From Comamonadaceae bacterium OS-1 (GTDB lineage Bacteria > Pseudomonadota > Gammaproteobacteria > Burkholderiales > Burkholderiaceae_C), in NCBI GenBank assembly GCA_027923965.1, contig AP026969.1, positions 930,001-994,000 of the forward strand: DNA of 64,000 nucleotides, given 5' to 3'. The translations under genes and the position numbers were made by a program. Position 1 is the first letter of the stretch; each line of letters opens with the position of its first letter. Below, one piece after another: positions 35,847 to 43,073 of this stretch. The notes under the pieces are model-generated. The model saw only the letters and a program-made list of their open reading frames with translations, was not told where the DNA came from and ran no database searches.

Positions 35847-36626
35847 ATGGTCACCAAACCCCCCACGCTGGCCCAGCTGCAAACCGCCTTGAAGGCCGCG
35901 CAAGCCCAGGCGGCAGACACCGAAGCCGCCGCCCGTAAAAGCCTGGCCGAAGCGGCCGATGCCATGTCGCGCCTGAAACTGGCCGCCACTGCCGCCAGCG
36001 ACCGTGAACTCAAGGCTACCGCCGAGGCCGACGCGCTACGCCAGCAGCTGGCCAGCGTGCAGGCCCAGTTGCGGGCACCGGCAGAGGTAGACGACCTGGC
36101 CGCCCAGATCCGCCTGCTGAAAACCCAGATTGACGGCCTGCTGGCGGAAAACCAGCGCCTGGCCGAGCAGCGCGATGCCGCCCAGGCCGACAACCAGACC
36201 CTGTTCCAACGCCTGGACGGCAGCGCCGAGCGCGAAAAAGCCGCCATCGCCGCCGCCGTGCAAACCAAGGTGGCCGAGCAGGAGGCCGCCACCAAGGCCA
36301 CCGCTGAAAGCCTGCGCCTGGGTGCCGAGCGCATCAAGACCTTGTCGGCCCAGTTGGGCGGCGCGGGCAAGCTGGAGGTGCTGGCCCCGGACCAGGTGGG
36401 GCATTTGATGGGCGGCTTCTTGCAGCAGCTGGAAACCGGCATGCCCACCCTGCGGCTGGCCGAGGGCGAGCTCAAGCTCAAACTGGGCCTGGCCCGCACC
36501 GACCAGCAAGACGGCTTCGTCATCCTGCCGCCCAATGCCAGCGCCGAGCTGCGCAGCAGCCTGCATGAAATCTCGCTGCGCTTCGACCGGGCGGGCAGCA
36601 CGGTGTCGAAAACCGAAGTAGGTTGA
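35847..36626 (+). CDS. Unknown coiled-coil protein D, last gene of novel cluster
   Basis: 259 residues. About residues 5-170 are a nearly continuous Ala/Gln/Glu-rich heptad coiled coil (for example LKAAQAQAADTEAAARKSLAEA). Residues 175-259 form a folded end domain: VGHLMGGFLQQLETGMPTLRLAEGELKLKLGLA, then FVILPPNASAE. It is cytoplasmic by sequence. The layout, a rod plus a small beta domain, fits a scaffold or tether for the preceding proteins. The final gene of the cluster; two hairpin repeats follow it. Confidence 0.65.
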   Translation: MVTKPPTLAQLQTALKAAQAQAADTEAAARKSLAEAADAMSRLKLAATAASDRELKATAEADALRQQLASVQAQLRAPAEVDDLAAQIRLLKTQIDGLLAENQRLAEQRDAAQADNQTLFQRLDGSAEREKAAIAAAVQTKVAEQEAATKATAESLRLGAERIKTLSAQLGGAGKLEVLAPDQVGHLMGGFLQQLETGMPTLRLAEGELKLKLGLARTDQQDGFVILPPNASAELRSSLHEISLRFDRAGSTVSKTEVG

Positions 36627-36644
36627 TTCAGAGCCTTTTTGGCC

Positions 36645-36679
36645 CGCCGTGCTTATCTCATAAGCGTGAGAAGCTATAA
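36645..36679. repeat. Dispersed AGCTGCT hairpin repeat, copy 4
   Basis: Inverse orientation: GCCGTGCTTATCTCATAAGC then GTGAGAAGCTATA. Inner GCTTAT/ATAAGC core. It lies after the coiled-coil gene. Confidence 0.8.
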
Positions 36680-36724
36680 ATTATGTAGCAAAAGTGTTTT
36701 CCCCTTCATTTGCTATGCAAAAAA

Positions 36725-36757
36725 TAGCTGCCTGTGCTGATGCTATCAGCACGGGAA
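36725..36757. repeat. Dispersed AGCTGCT hairpin repeat, copy 5
   Basis: TAGCTGCCTGTGCTGATGCT then ATCAGCACGGGAA. Arms GTGCTGAT/ATCAGCAC. It sits just after the stop of the minus-strand globin gene. Confidence 0.75.
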
Positions 36758-36764
36758 GGGGTTT

Positions 36765-37187
36765 TTACTTGGTAATGATGTCGCGGTGCATCGGGGCCAG
36801 CTTGGCCAGCAACTGGTTTTGCGCGGTAAACGCAATGCCGCGCGCGTCCATGGCGGCCTGCAACATCTCCACCACCAGGTTGAACTGGGCTTTGTCGATG
36901 CCGAGATCGGCGTGCGAATTCTTCATGGTTTCGCCGTCGTACTTGCAGGGCCCGCCGCTGACCTCACAGAACTGGTCGGCGATCTGTTCCTTCAGGTAGG
37001 CGGGCTTGATCTTGTCAAACATCGTGCCGATGCGCGGGTGGGCTTTCATGCGGTCCACAAAGTCGCTGGCCAGGGCGGTGATGCCGGGCTTTTCACCCAG
37101 GGATTCGTAGAGCGGGGTGGTTTGGGCGTGTACCGAACTGACCAGCAGTAGCACCGCAGCGGCCATCCAGTGGGCGAAATGTTTCAT
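36765..37187 (-). CDS. Periplasmic group I truncated hemoglobin
   Basis: 140 residues from ATG 37187 (ribosome site GAGGAG seven bases upstream; an ATG at 37202 overlaps the previous gene's stop). A signal peptide (HWMAAAVLLLVSSVHAQ) precedes the globin fold: LYESLGEKPGITALASDFVDRM, the FDKIKPAYLKEQIADQFCEV helix region and the proximal His in NSHADLGI. Truncated globins bind O2 or NO; a signal peptide places this one in the periplasm. It shares a transcript with the DUF3034 gene upstream (11 bases apart). Confidence 0.85.
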   Translation of the reverse strand: MKHFAHWMAAAVLLLVSSVHAQTTPLYESLGEKPGITALASDFVDRMKAHPRIGTMFDKIKPAYLKEQIADQFCEVSGGPCKYDGETMKNSHADLGIDKAQFNLVVEMLQAAMDARGIAFTAQNQLLAKLAPMHRDIITK

Positions 37188-37198
37188 GCTGCGGCTCC

Positions 37199-38125
37199 TC
37201 AAAATGCGATTTGGGCGGACACATAGCCACCGGTCTGTTTGCGGCCCGACACCAAAGCGGGGGCGATGCGGCCCAGGTCTACGTAGGCCAGGGTCAGCGA
37301 GAAGTGCTTGCTGGGGGCCCAGGCGATGAACAGGTCCTTCCAGCTGTCTTCGCGCAGCGCGCCCGAGTTGGCGCCGAACACAGCGTTGCCCACCGGCTCC
37401 AGGTTGTTCGGCTTGAAGCGCACTTCCGCGCCAATGGCAATGTCTTTGCGCAGCAGGTAGGCCACCGAGAATTCGGGCACCAGGCGGTACCGGTTCTGGT
37501 CCAGCGCCCCGCCAAAGCCCAGCAGGCCGTTCTGGTTGGCCTGGGTGGCGCGCAGCGTGCCGTTGACCAGCAGACCCTGGCCCAGCAGCAGCTTGGTGGC
37601 GCTCAGGTACACGTCGGTGCCGGTGGTTTTGGCCCCCAGGGCCGTCAGCACCGGCTCCATGCTGCCGGCGTGCACGCGTTTGTGCTGCAGACCCACGGCG
37701 ATTTGCGGCACCCAGGTATCGCTGTTGAGCACGGCATCGCCCGCCACCCGTACTTTGGCACCCAGGATGTCCATCTTGATGTGCTGACCGGGCGTGACAC
37801 CCAAGGCCGCCAATGCCGAAGTGGGCCCGGCGTTGAAGTCTTGCTGGGCGATGGAGAGCTCAAAACGGTCGTGGATGCCCAGCGCCGCGCCCGCCACGTT
37901 CAGGCCGTAGTCGCGGGTGTGCACGCGGGTGAGGGCGGCGCTGACCCCGATTTCGTGCTCGGTGGCATTGCTGCCCACTACCGCCCAGGGGGTCAGGCCG
38001 CCACCGGCTGCGCCGTCGATGCTGCTGACACCGCCGGTCAGCAGCAGTTTGCCAGTGTCGGCAATCACCCAGGGACTGCACAGCGCCAAAGCCGAAGAGG
38101 CCAGTGCAGCGGTCAATAGACGCAT
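37199..38125 (-). CDS. DUF3034-family outer-membrane-like protein
   Basis: 308 residues from ATG 38125 (CGAGGAG ribosome site); the 26 extra codons upstream lack signal character. Signal peptide RLLTAALASSALALCSPWVIA. The remainder has alternating beta strands, Gly and aromatic residues (GKLLLTGGVSSIDGAAGGGLTPWA, GIHDRFELSIAQQDF, YRLVPEFSVAYLLRKDIAIGAEVRFKPNN) and ends in a terminal Phe (YVSAQIAF), as outer-membrane beta-barrels do. Function unknown. Cotranscription with the exported globin suggests a shared role. Confidence 0.8.
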   Translation of the reverse strand: MRLLTAALASSALALCSPWVIADTGKLLLTGGVSSIDGAAGGGLTPWAVVGSNATEHEIGVSAALTRVHTRDYGLNVAGAALGIHDRFELSIAQQDFNAGPTSALAALGVTPGQHIKMDILGAKVRVAGDAVLNSDTWVPQIAVGLQHKRVHAGSMEPVLTALGAKTTGTDVYLSATKLLLGQGLLVNGTLRATQANQNGLLGFGGALDQNRYRLVPEFSVAYLLRKDIAIGAEVRFKPNNLEPVGNAVFGANSGALREDSWKDLFIAWAPSKHFSLTLAYVDLGRIAPALVSGRKQTGGYVSAQIAF

Positions 38126-38270
38126 AAAAACTCCTCGTGGAAAGGGGACGGAACAGACGACTTTATTCGTAACATGCGGGTGTAAATACACACATTCAGA
38201 CACACCGAAAATACCTTAAAAACGGGACTCCCGCTTTCTGCTGTTGATAATTTCTACCAGGACACCTCCC

Positions 38271-39917
38271 ATGCAACACCCCTGGCACGCCCACTACCCC
38301 GCAGGAATGCCCACGGCCATCGACACCACGGGCCTGCCGACCGTGGTAGCCCTGCTGGAACACAGTTTTGCCGCCCACCACGACAGCGATGCCTATGTTT
38401 TCATGGGCCACGTGCTGCGCTACGGCGATGTGGATGCCCTATCCAGGGCGCTGGCCGCCTGGCTGCAAGACCAGCCGCTGGCCCAGGGCGATTGCGTGGC
38501 CATCATGCTGCCCAATCTGCTGAGCTTTCCCGTGGCCATGGCGGCGGTGCTGCGGGCCGGGATGGTGGCGGTGAACATCAACCCGCTGTACACCCCGCGC
38601 GAGCTGCAGCACCAGTTGCAGGACTCGGGTGCCAAGGCCATCGTCATCCTCGACCGCTTTGTGCCCACGCTGGATGCGATCGTGGCCCACACCGATGTGG
38701 CCACCGTGCTGGTGGCCGCAGGCACCGACCTGCTGGGCCTGCCCGCCGGGGCGGCGCTACCCGCGCTGGCCGAAGGCGGCAGCAGCTTTGTCGATGCCCT
38801 GGTGCAGGGCCGCAGCCTGCCGTTTCATCCTCCTGTGCTGCGGCCCGGCGACCCGGCGGTGTTGCAATACACCGGTGGCACCACGGGGGTGAGCAAAGGG
38901 GCCACGCTGCTGCACAGCACGCTGGCGGCCAATGTGCTGGCCTCCGAGGCCTGGATGGCACCGGGCCTGCAGCGCCAGGCGCGCAGCACCCAGTTCACCA
39001 TCGTCTGCGCGCTGCCGCTGTACCACGTGTTTGCCTTTGTGGCCTGCAGCCTGCTGGGCATGCGGGCCGGGGCGCGCAACATCCTGATCCCGAATCCGCG
39101 CGACCAGACCGCCATGATTGCGCAGTTATTGCCCTACAAGCTGCACATGTTCCCGGCGGTCAACACCTTGTTTGGCGCGCTCTTACAGCACCCCGACTTT
39201 GCGCAACTCGACTTCAGCGAGCTGTGCATCAGCAACGGCGGCGGCAGCCCGGTGCAGGCCGCCGTGGCCCAGCGCTGGCTGGAGGTCACCGGCTGCCCTA
39301 TCACCGAAGGCTACGGCCTGTCGGAAACCGCCGCCGCCGTGGTTTGCAACCGCACCGATCTGGAGGTGTTTACCGGCGACATCGGCCTGCCCATGCCTGG
39401 CGTGCACATCCGCATGCTGGACGATGCAGGGGACGACGTGCCCCTGGGCCAGCCCGGCGAAATCGCCATCCACGGCCCGCAGGTGATGGCCGGTTACTGG
39501 CAGCGCCCCGAGGACACCGCTGCCGCCTTCACGCCTGACGGCTATTTCCTCAGTGGCGACATCGGCGTGATGGACGCGCAGGGCCGCATCCGTATCGTCG
39601 ACCGCAAAAAAGACATGCTGCTGGTCAGCGGCTTCAACGTCTACCCCAACGAGGTTGAAGCCGTGCTGGCCCGCCACCCCGGCGTGCTGGAATGTGCGGT
39701 GGTGGGTGTGCCCGATGCGGCCACTGGCGAGGCGGTGCGTGCGTTTGTGGTGCGCAAAGATACGGTGCTTTCTGAGGCCGACCTCCTGGCCTTTTGCGCC
39801 GAGCAGCTCACCGGCTACAAACGCCCGCGCAGTGTGGAGTTTCTTGACGTACTGCCCAAGTCGGCGCTGGGCAAAGTGCTGCGGCGGGAGTTGAGGGCGC
39901 AAGGCGACGCTGAATAA
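38271..39917 (+). CDS. AMP-forming acyl-CoA synthetase (FadD-like)
   Basis: 548 residues from ATG 38271. The ANL superfamily motifs are complete: P-loop LQYTGGTTGVSKGATLLH, the A5-type GYGLSETAAAVV, A7 YFLSGDIGVMDAQG, A8 IRIVDRKKDMLLVSGFNVYPNEVE and the A10 Lys in LPKSALGKVLRREL. It adenylates a fatty or other carboxylic acid and forms the CoA thioester. The chain-length preference cannot be read. No beta-oxidation genes are nearby. The stop codon lies inside the terminal arm of a 152-bp inverted-repeat element. Confidence 0.9.
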   Translation: MQHPWHAHYPAGMPTAIDTTGLPTVVALLEHSFAAHHDSDAYVFMGHVLRYGDVDALSRALAAWLQDQPLAQGDCVAIMLPNLLSFPVAMAAVLRAGMVAVNINPLYTPRELQHQLQDSGAKAIVILDRFVPTLDAIVAHTDVATVLVAAGTDLLGLPAGAALPALAEGGSSFVDALVQGRSLPFHPPVLRPGDPAVLQYTGGTTGVSKGATLLHSTLAANVLASEAWMAPGLQRQARSTQFTIVCALPLYHVFAFVACSLLGMRAGARNILIPNPRDQTAMIAQLLPYKLHMFPAVNTLFGALLQHPDFAQLDFSELCISNGGGSPVQAAVAQRWLEVTGCPITEGYGLSETAAAVVCNRTDLEVFTGDIGLPMPGVHIRMLDDAGDDVPLGQPGEIAIHGPQVMAGYWQRPEDTAAAFTPDGYFLSGDIGVMDAQGRIRIVDRKKDMLLVSGFNVYPNEVEAVLARHPGVLECAVVGVPDAATGEAVRAFVVRKDTVLSEADLLAFCAEQLTGYKRPRSVEFLDVLPKSALGKVLRRELRAQGDAE

Positions 39918-40059
39918 GTCCCCGCGAGGCGGCGCGCCCTGGATCGGGATGGGATGCTAGGCGCACACCGCAGACATAGCTTGGGCTATGGCGAGGATTT
40001 GCAACGACGCAGACCGCCCGAGGCCAGGGATGCGCAGACCGCGAGGGACTTGTTCAGCG
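39908..40059. repeat. 152-bp element with terminal inverted repeats (MITE-like)
   Basis: CGCTGAATAAGTCCCCGCG at the left and CGCGAGGGACTTGTTCAGCG at the right are nearly perfect inverted repeats (about 19-20 bp). Inside is a hairpin (CATAGCTTGGGCTATG) and two related motifs GCGCACACCGCAGAC and GACGCAGACCG. It begins inside the 3' end of the acyl-CoA synthetase gene and ends just before the dinB stop. Similar blocks occur, to my recollection, in other Comamonadaceae; no coding potential. Confidence 0.65.
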
Positions 40060-40064
40060 TTGCC

Positions 40065-41279
40065 TCAAAACAGCCAGCCCGTCTGTGCTTCCAAATGCAT
40101 AGCTGCTTGCGCTGATGGAATAAGCGCTGAGGTCATATTTCCTTCTGAACCTGCTTTTACCAGCGAACCCACCCGCACGCCCAGCAGCCGCAGGCGTTTG
40201 TCCAGCGGCGCGCGCTTCAGGCACTGCCCGGCGGCGTGGCGGATGGCCCGTGCATCGGCCGTGGGCACCGCCAGCGTGTGGTCGCGGGTGGCGGCCTTGA
40301 AGTCGTCATAGCGCAGCTTGATGCCAATGGTTTTGCCCACATAGCCCTTGCGCTGCAGGTCGGCGGCCACCTGCTCGCACAGCCGGGTGAACACCGCGCC
40401 CAGCTCGGCCCGGTCGTGCACTGCGTGCAGGTCGCGGTCAAAGGTGGTTTCGCGGCTCATGGACACGGGCTCGCTCTCGGTCACCACGGGCCGGTCGTCG
40501 CGCCCGTGGGCCGAGGCATGCATCCACGCCCCGGTGGCCCGGCCAAAGTGCGCCACCAGCCACTGCGGGTCGGCCGCAGCCAGGTCGCCAATGGTGTGGA
40601 TGCCCAGCGCCGTCAGCTTCTCGCCCGCCTTGGGGCCAATGCCATTGATCTTGCGGCACGACAGCGGCCAGATCAGGGTTTGCAGATCGTCCGGCCCGAC
40701 GATGGAAATGCCATTGGGCTTGTTGAACTCGCTGGCCATCTTGGCGATCAGCTTGTTGGGTGCCACGCCCACCGAACAGGTCAGCCCCGTGGCATCCAGC
40801 ACCGCCTTCTGGATCAGCCGCGCCAGCACCCGCCCGCCCTCGCGCTGGCCGCCGGGCACCTCGGTAAAGTCCAGGTAGATCTCGTCCACCCCCCGGTCTT
40901 CCATCAGCGGCACGATCTCTTGCGCAATCGCCTTGAACTGGCGCGAATAGCGGCGGATTTCTTCAAAATCGACGGGGAGCAAAATCGCCTGCGGACACAG
41001 CTTGGCCGCCTTCATCAGCCCCATCGCCGACCCCACCCCAAACTGCCGCGCCGCATAGGTTGCTGTGGTGATCACCCCCCGCCCCACGTAGTCCTTGAGC
41101 CTGGGGAATTCGTCCACACCAATCTCGGCCAGCGCCCGCCCGGCCAGCGCCTCGTCCTCCTTGCGCCGCCCGCCGCCAATCACCACCGGCAAGCCCTTGA
41201 GCTGCGGATAGCGCAGCAGCTCCACGGAAGCGTAGAACGCGTCCATGTCGAGGTGGGCGATGCGGCGGGGGCTGTGCAT
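40065..41279 (-). CDS. dinB: DNA polymerase IV (Y family)
   Basis: 404 residues. Catalytic motifs IAHLDMDAFYASVE and DRGVDEIYLDFTEV, then SVGVAPNKLIAKMAS, the helix-hairpin-helix INGIGPKAGEKLTALGI and the little-finger domain. An insertion (RRKEDEALAGRALAEIGVDEFPRLKDYVG) follows the palm strand, as in other Burkholderiales DinB proteins. It performs error-prone and lesion-bypass synthesis. The final 20 or so residues (TSALIPSAQAAM..) are encoded by a copy of the dispersed hairpin repeat, so the usual beta-clamp binding end may have been replaced. Confidence 0.93.
   Translation of the reverse strand: MHSPRRIAHLDMDAFYASVELLRYPQLKGLPVVIGGGRRKEDEALAGRALAEIGVDEFPRLKDYVGRGVITTATYAARQFGVGSAMGLMKAAKLCPQAILLPVDFEEIRRYSRQFKAIAQEIVPLMEDRGVDEIYLDFTEVPGGQREGGRVLARLIQKAVLDATGLTCSVGVAPNKLIAKMASEFNKPNGISIVGPDDLQTLIWPLSCRKINGIGPKAGEKLTALGIHTIGDLAAADPQWLVAHFGRATGAWMHASAHGRDDRPVVTESEPVSMSRETTFDRDLHAVHDRAELGAVFTRLCEQVAADLQRKGYVGKTIGIKLRYDDFKAATRDHTLAVPTADARAIRHAAGQCLKRAPLDKRLRLLGVRVGSLVKAGSEGNMTSALIPSAQAAMHLEAQTGWLF
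40100..40134. repeat. Dispersed AGCTGCT hairpin repeat, copy 6, inside dinB
   Basis: TAGCTGCTTGCGCTGATGGA then ATAAGCGCTGAGGTC. It lies in frame within the 3' end of dinB. Confidence 0.85.
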
Positions 41280-41583
41280 TTAAACAGTGTAAGGGGTTTG
41301 CAAAAGGTATTTAAGAGCAGTGTGATGCTTGCTGTTGAACTACTCCGTAGCCCTGCAAGGACGGAACTCACGTCGAGGACTGAACGAGAAAAGCTGTCTG
41401 TGGCCCATTGCCAGGAAATGGCATCGAATGAAGTAAATTAAATGTATACAATAAATATTTTTGTATGCGATAAAAAACTGAATTTTTAATGTCGCCTTGG
41501 CTCTGGTAGTGGCGCATTTGCCATTCGCCTTCTACCGTAGCTATTTGTTGTTGGTTAAATTTTTACCTTGAAATAGTACTTAA
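41280..41583 (+). other. Gene-free intergenic stretch
   Basis: About 300 bases between the divergent dinB and lipoprotein genes. No convincing coding frame. The half nearest the lipoprotein gene is AT-rich and contains an inverted repeat (TACAA..TTGTA around 41443-41466), so promoters probably lie there. Confidence 0.5.
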
Positions 41584-42240
41584 ATGCGTCTACTGCTTGC
41601 TCTCCTGACTTCCATCGCCCTTTTTGGTTGTGCCACCGGGCCGGTGCATCTTCCTGTTGAAAACTTGGCAGCTTCAGCCAAAGCACCTATTGAAGATATG
41701 CGTCCCAAGAATGAAGGTGAACGCGAGATATTTAGTCTCATGATTACCAGCGATCGTTACGGTTATGTACGACTCGCTCAAGATGTCACTGAGCCCACAG
41801 GTCCGCGGTTATTTGCCCACCTGTTGCAGGAGGCAAACGCATCCGGAACAGTGCCACCTACAAAGTTGCTCCACTTTGCCGTTTATATGAATAATCGTTC
41901 TGAATTAAGGACCATGGCCTTGGGTGTGGCATTGGGTGGTGTACTCGGTGCCGTGATATCCAGTGGCACGATCACGCGAGAAGGTGAGGTTGTCCATACA
42001 TTGGTTGATGCATCGACCTTCGCGGCGCTTTCAGGCGAAAACGAATACAAGCGGGCGTTTTACACAGACTCTGAGCTCAAAAGTGGCACCTCCGCGTTCG
42101 TGATCTTCATCGAAAGCGAGTCGCAGGGGAAGCGTCGTTTCACTCGCACTGTCTCACCCATTAAGCCCGCCCAAACAGGACAAAAGATACCGATGCACGA
42201 GGCCTTGGACGCTGCAATCCGCTTCCATTTGAACTCCTAA
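41584..42240 (+). CDS. Lipoprotein of unknown function
   Basis: 218 residues. A lipoprotein signal peptide RLLLALLTSIALFGCATG with the lipobox LFGC. The mature part includes a Gly-rich hydrophobic stretch (LGVALGGVLGAVISSGTI), perhaps a glycine-zipper-like membrane-inserting segment. No family recognised. Codon use is less GC-rich than the surrounding core genes, and it stands directly before the damaged toxin-antitoxin/IS region, so it may be acquired. Confidence 0.7.
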   Translation: MRLLLALLTSIALFGCATGPVHLPVENLAASAKAPIEDMRPKNEGEREIFSLMITSDRYGYVRLAQDVTEPTGPRLFAHLLQEANASGTVPPTKLLHFAVYMNNRSELRTMALGVALGGVLGAVISSGTITREGEVVHTLVDASTFAALSGENEYKRAFYTDSELKSGTSAFVIFIESESQGKRRFTRTVSPIKPAQTGQKIPMHEALDAAIRFHLNS

Positions 42241-42258
42241 AAGTCTCGTTAACCACCA

Positions 42259-42552
42259 TCAGCGCCCTTCCCAATACCCCGCCCGCCGCCGATGGTGTCC
42301 CACGGCCAGCATCCGAACCTCCCCTGGAACCACAGAAAAATAGACGGTGTAAGGGTACTGCTTCAAGATGCCGCGCCGTACCGTGTCATCCCACAGCGGC
42401 TAACGCTCCGGCGCGTGCGCGATCAGGTCAAACGTAGCGAGTACTTCGGCGCGGAAGGCGTTGGCGGCTTTGGGGCTTCTGGCTTGGTACCAGGCGAAGG
42501 CCTCAGCCATCTCCCGCTGTACGGCGGGCGAAACCCGGACCAGCGGGTCCAT
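42259..42552 (-). pseudogene. ParE/RelE-family toxin gene with in-frame amber codon
   Basis: Read on the minus strand from ATG at 42552: MDPLVRVSPAVQREMAEAFA, then WYQARSPKAANAFRAEVL..HAPER, a TAG at 42402-42400 (codon 51), and in the same frame PLWDDTVRRGILKQYPYTVY, FSVVPGEVRMLAVGHHRRR and AGYWEGR to TGA at 42259. Both halves match ParE toxins (ER.P.W..VRR..L..FPY..YF, AV.H.RR..YW..R). A single substitution in a codon such as TAT or TAC would explain the stop. The start overlaps the antitoxin stop (TAATG), as in a functional operon. The toxin is therefore probably inactive unless the stop is suppressed. Confidence 0.85.
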
Positions 42553-42782
42553 TACAAAGCGTTGAACCAGTGGCGGAATGCTTCCGCCGGTAGGGTCTGG
42601 GCACGGCCTGCCGTGATGTCGTCGTTGCGTCGCCGGGCCTCTGCCACCCAGGATGCTGTCACGTCATCGCGGTTGGAGCAGTCACCTTCCAGGCTGTCCA
42701 ACAGCGATAGCGCAACCAGCGACCGCTCGTCCGGCGAAAGGGCCAGCGCTTCGAGGAGGACATGGTCTACGAGGGCGTTCAT
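42552..42782 (-). CDS. Addiction-module antitoxin (TIGR02574-like)
   Basis: 76 residues from ATG 42782. LLEALALSPDERSLVALSLLDSLEG followed by WVAEARRRNDDITAGRAQTLPAEAF is the pattern of the putative addiction module family paired with ParE/RelE toxins. The upstream ATG at 42806 would add eight residues. The stop overlaps the toxin start by one base. Intact, while its toxin partner carries a nonsense codon. Confidence 0.85.
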   Translation of the reverse strand: MNALVDHVLLEALALSPDERSLVALSLLDSLEGDCSNRDDVTASWVAEARRRNDDITAGRAQTLPAEAFRHWFNAL

Positions 42783-42816
42783 GCAGGGCAGCCTAGCACC
42801 GCACACCCCGGCCCGC

Positions 42817-42905
42817 CAGTGTCATTGCCAGCCGGATATTCCGCTCCACTACACGTTGAGAAAGGCTTCGATCTCCGGCGCATCCATTCACCGAGGGTGC
42901 TGCAT
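42817..42905 (-). pseudogene. Possible tyrosine-recombinase (integron-type) fragment
   Basis: Minus-strand reading gives MDAPEIEAFLN and, after a frame change, VVERNIRLA. These resemble the segment EIEAFL.HLAVERNV of integron-type integrases. The match is only about 20 residues over two frames, so this is tentative. Confidence 0.25.
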
Positions 42906-43073
42906 CTGACCACCCCGGCCATGCACACGGATGAAAAATCGAATACGGTGGTTGACGACAATTACCTTGGCCGGTTAACGACAACTATGTTGGCCGGTTA
43001 GCGGCCTACACCGGGCGGGTCCGGGAGGCGGGGCTACCGTTGAACCTTCGAACATGAATCGAAGGTAGACGGC

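Noticed and set aside
42259..42552. Frameshift in the toxin gene
   Set aside because: The two halves are in the same frame; only the TAG codon separates them, so it is a nonsense mutation.
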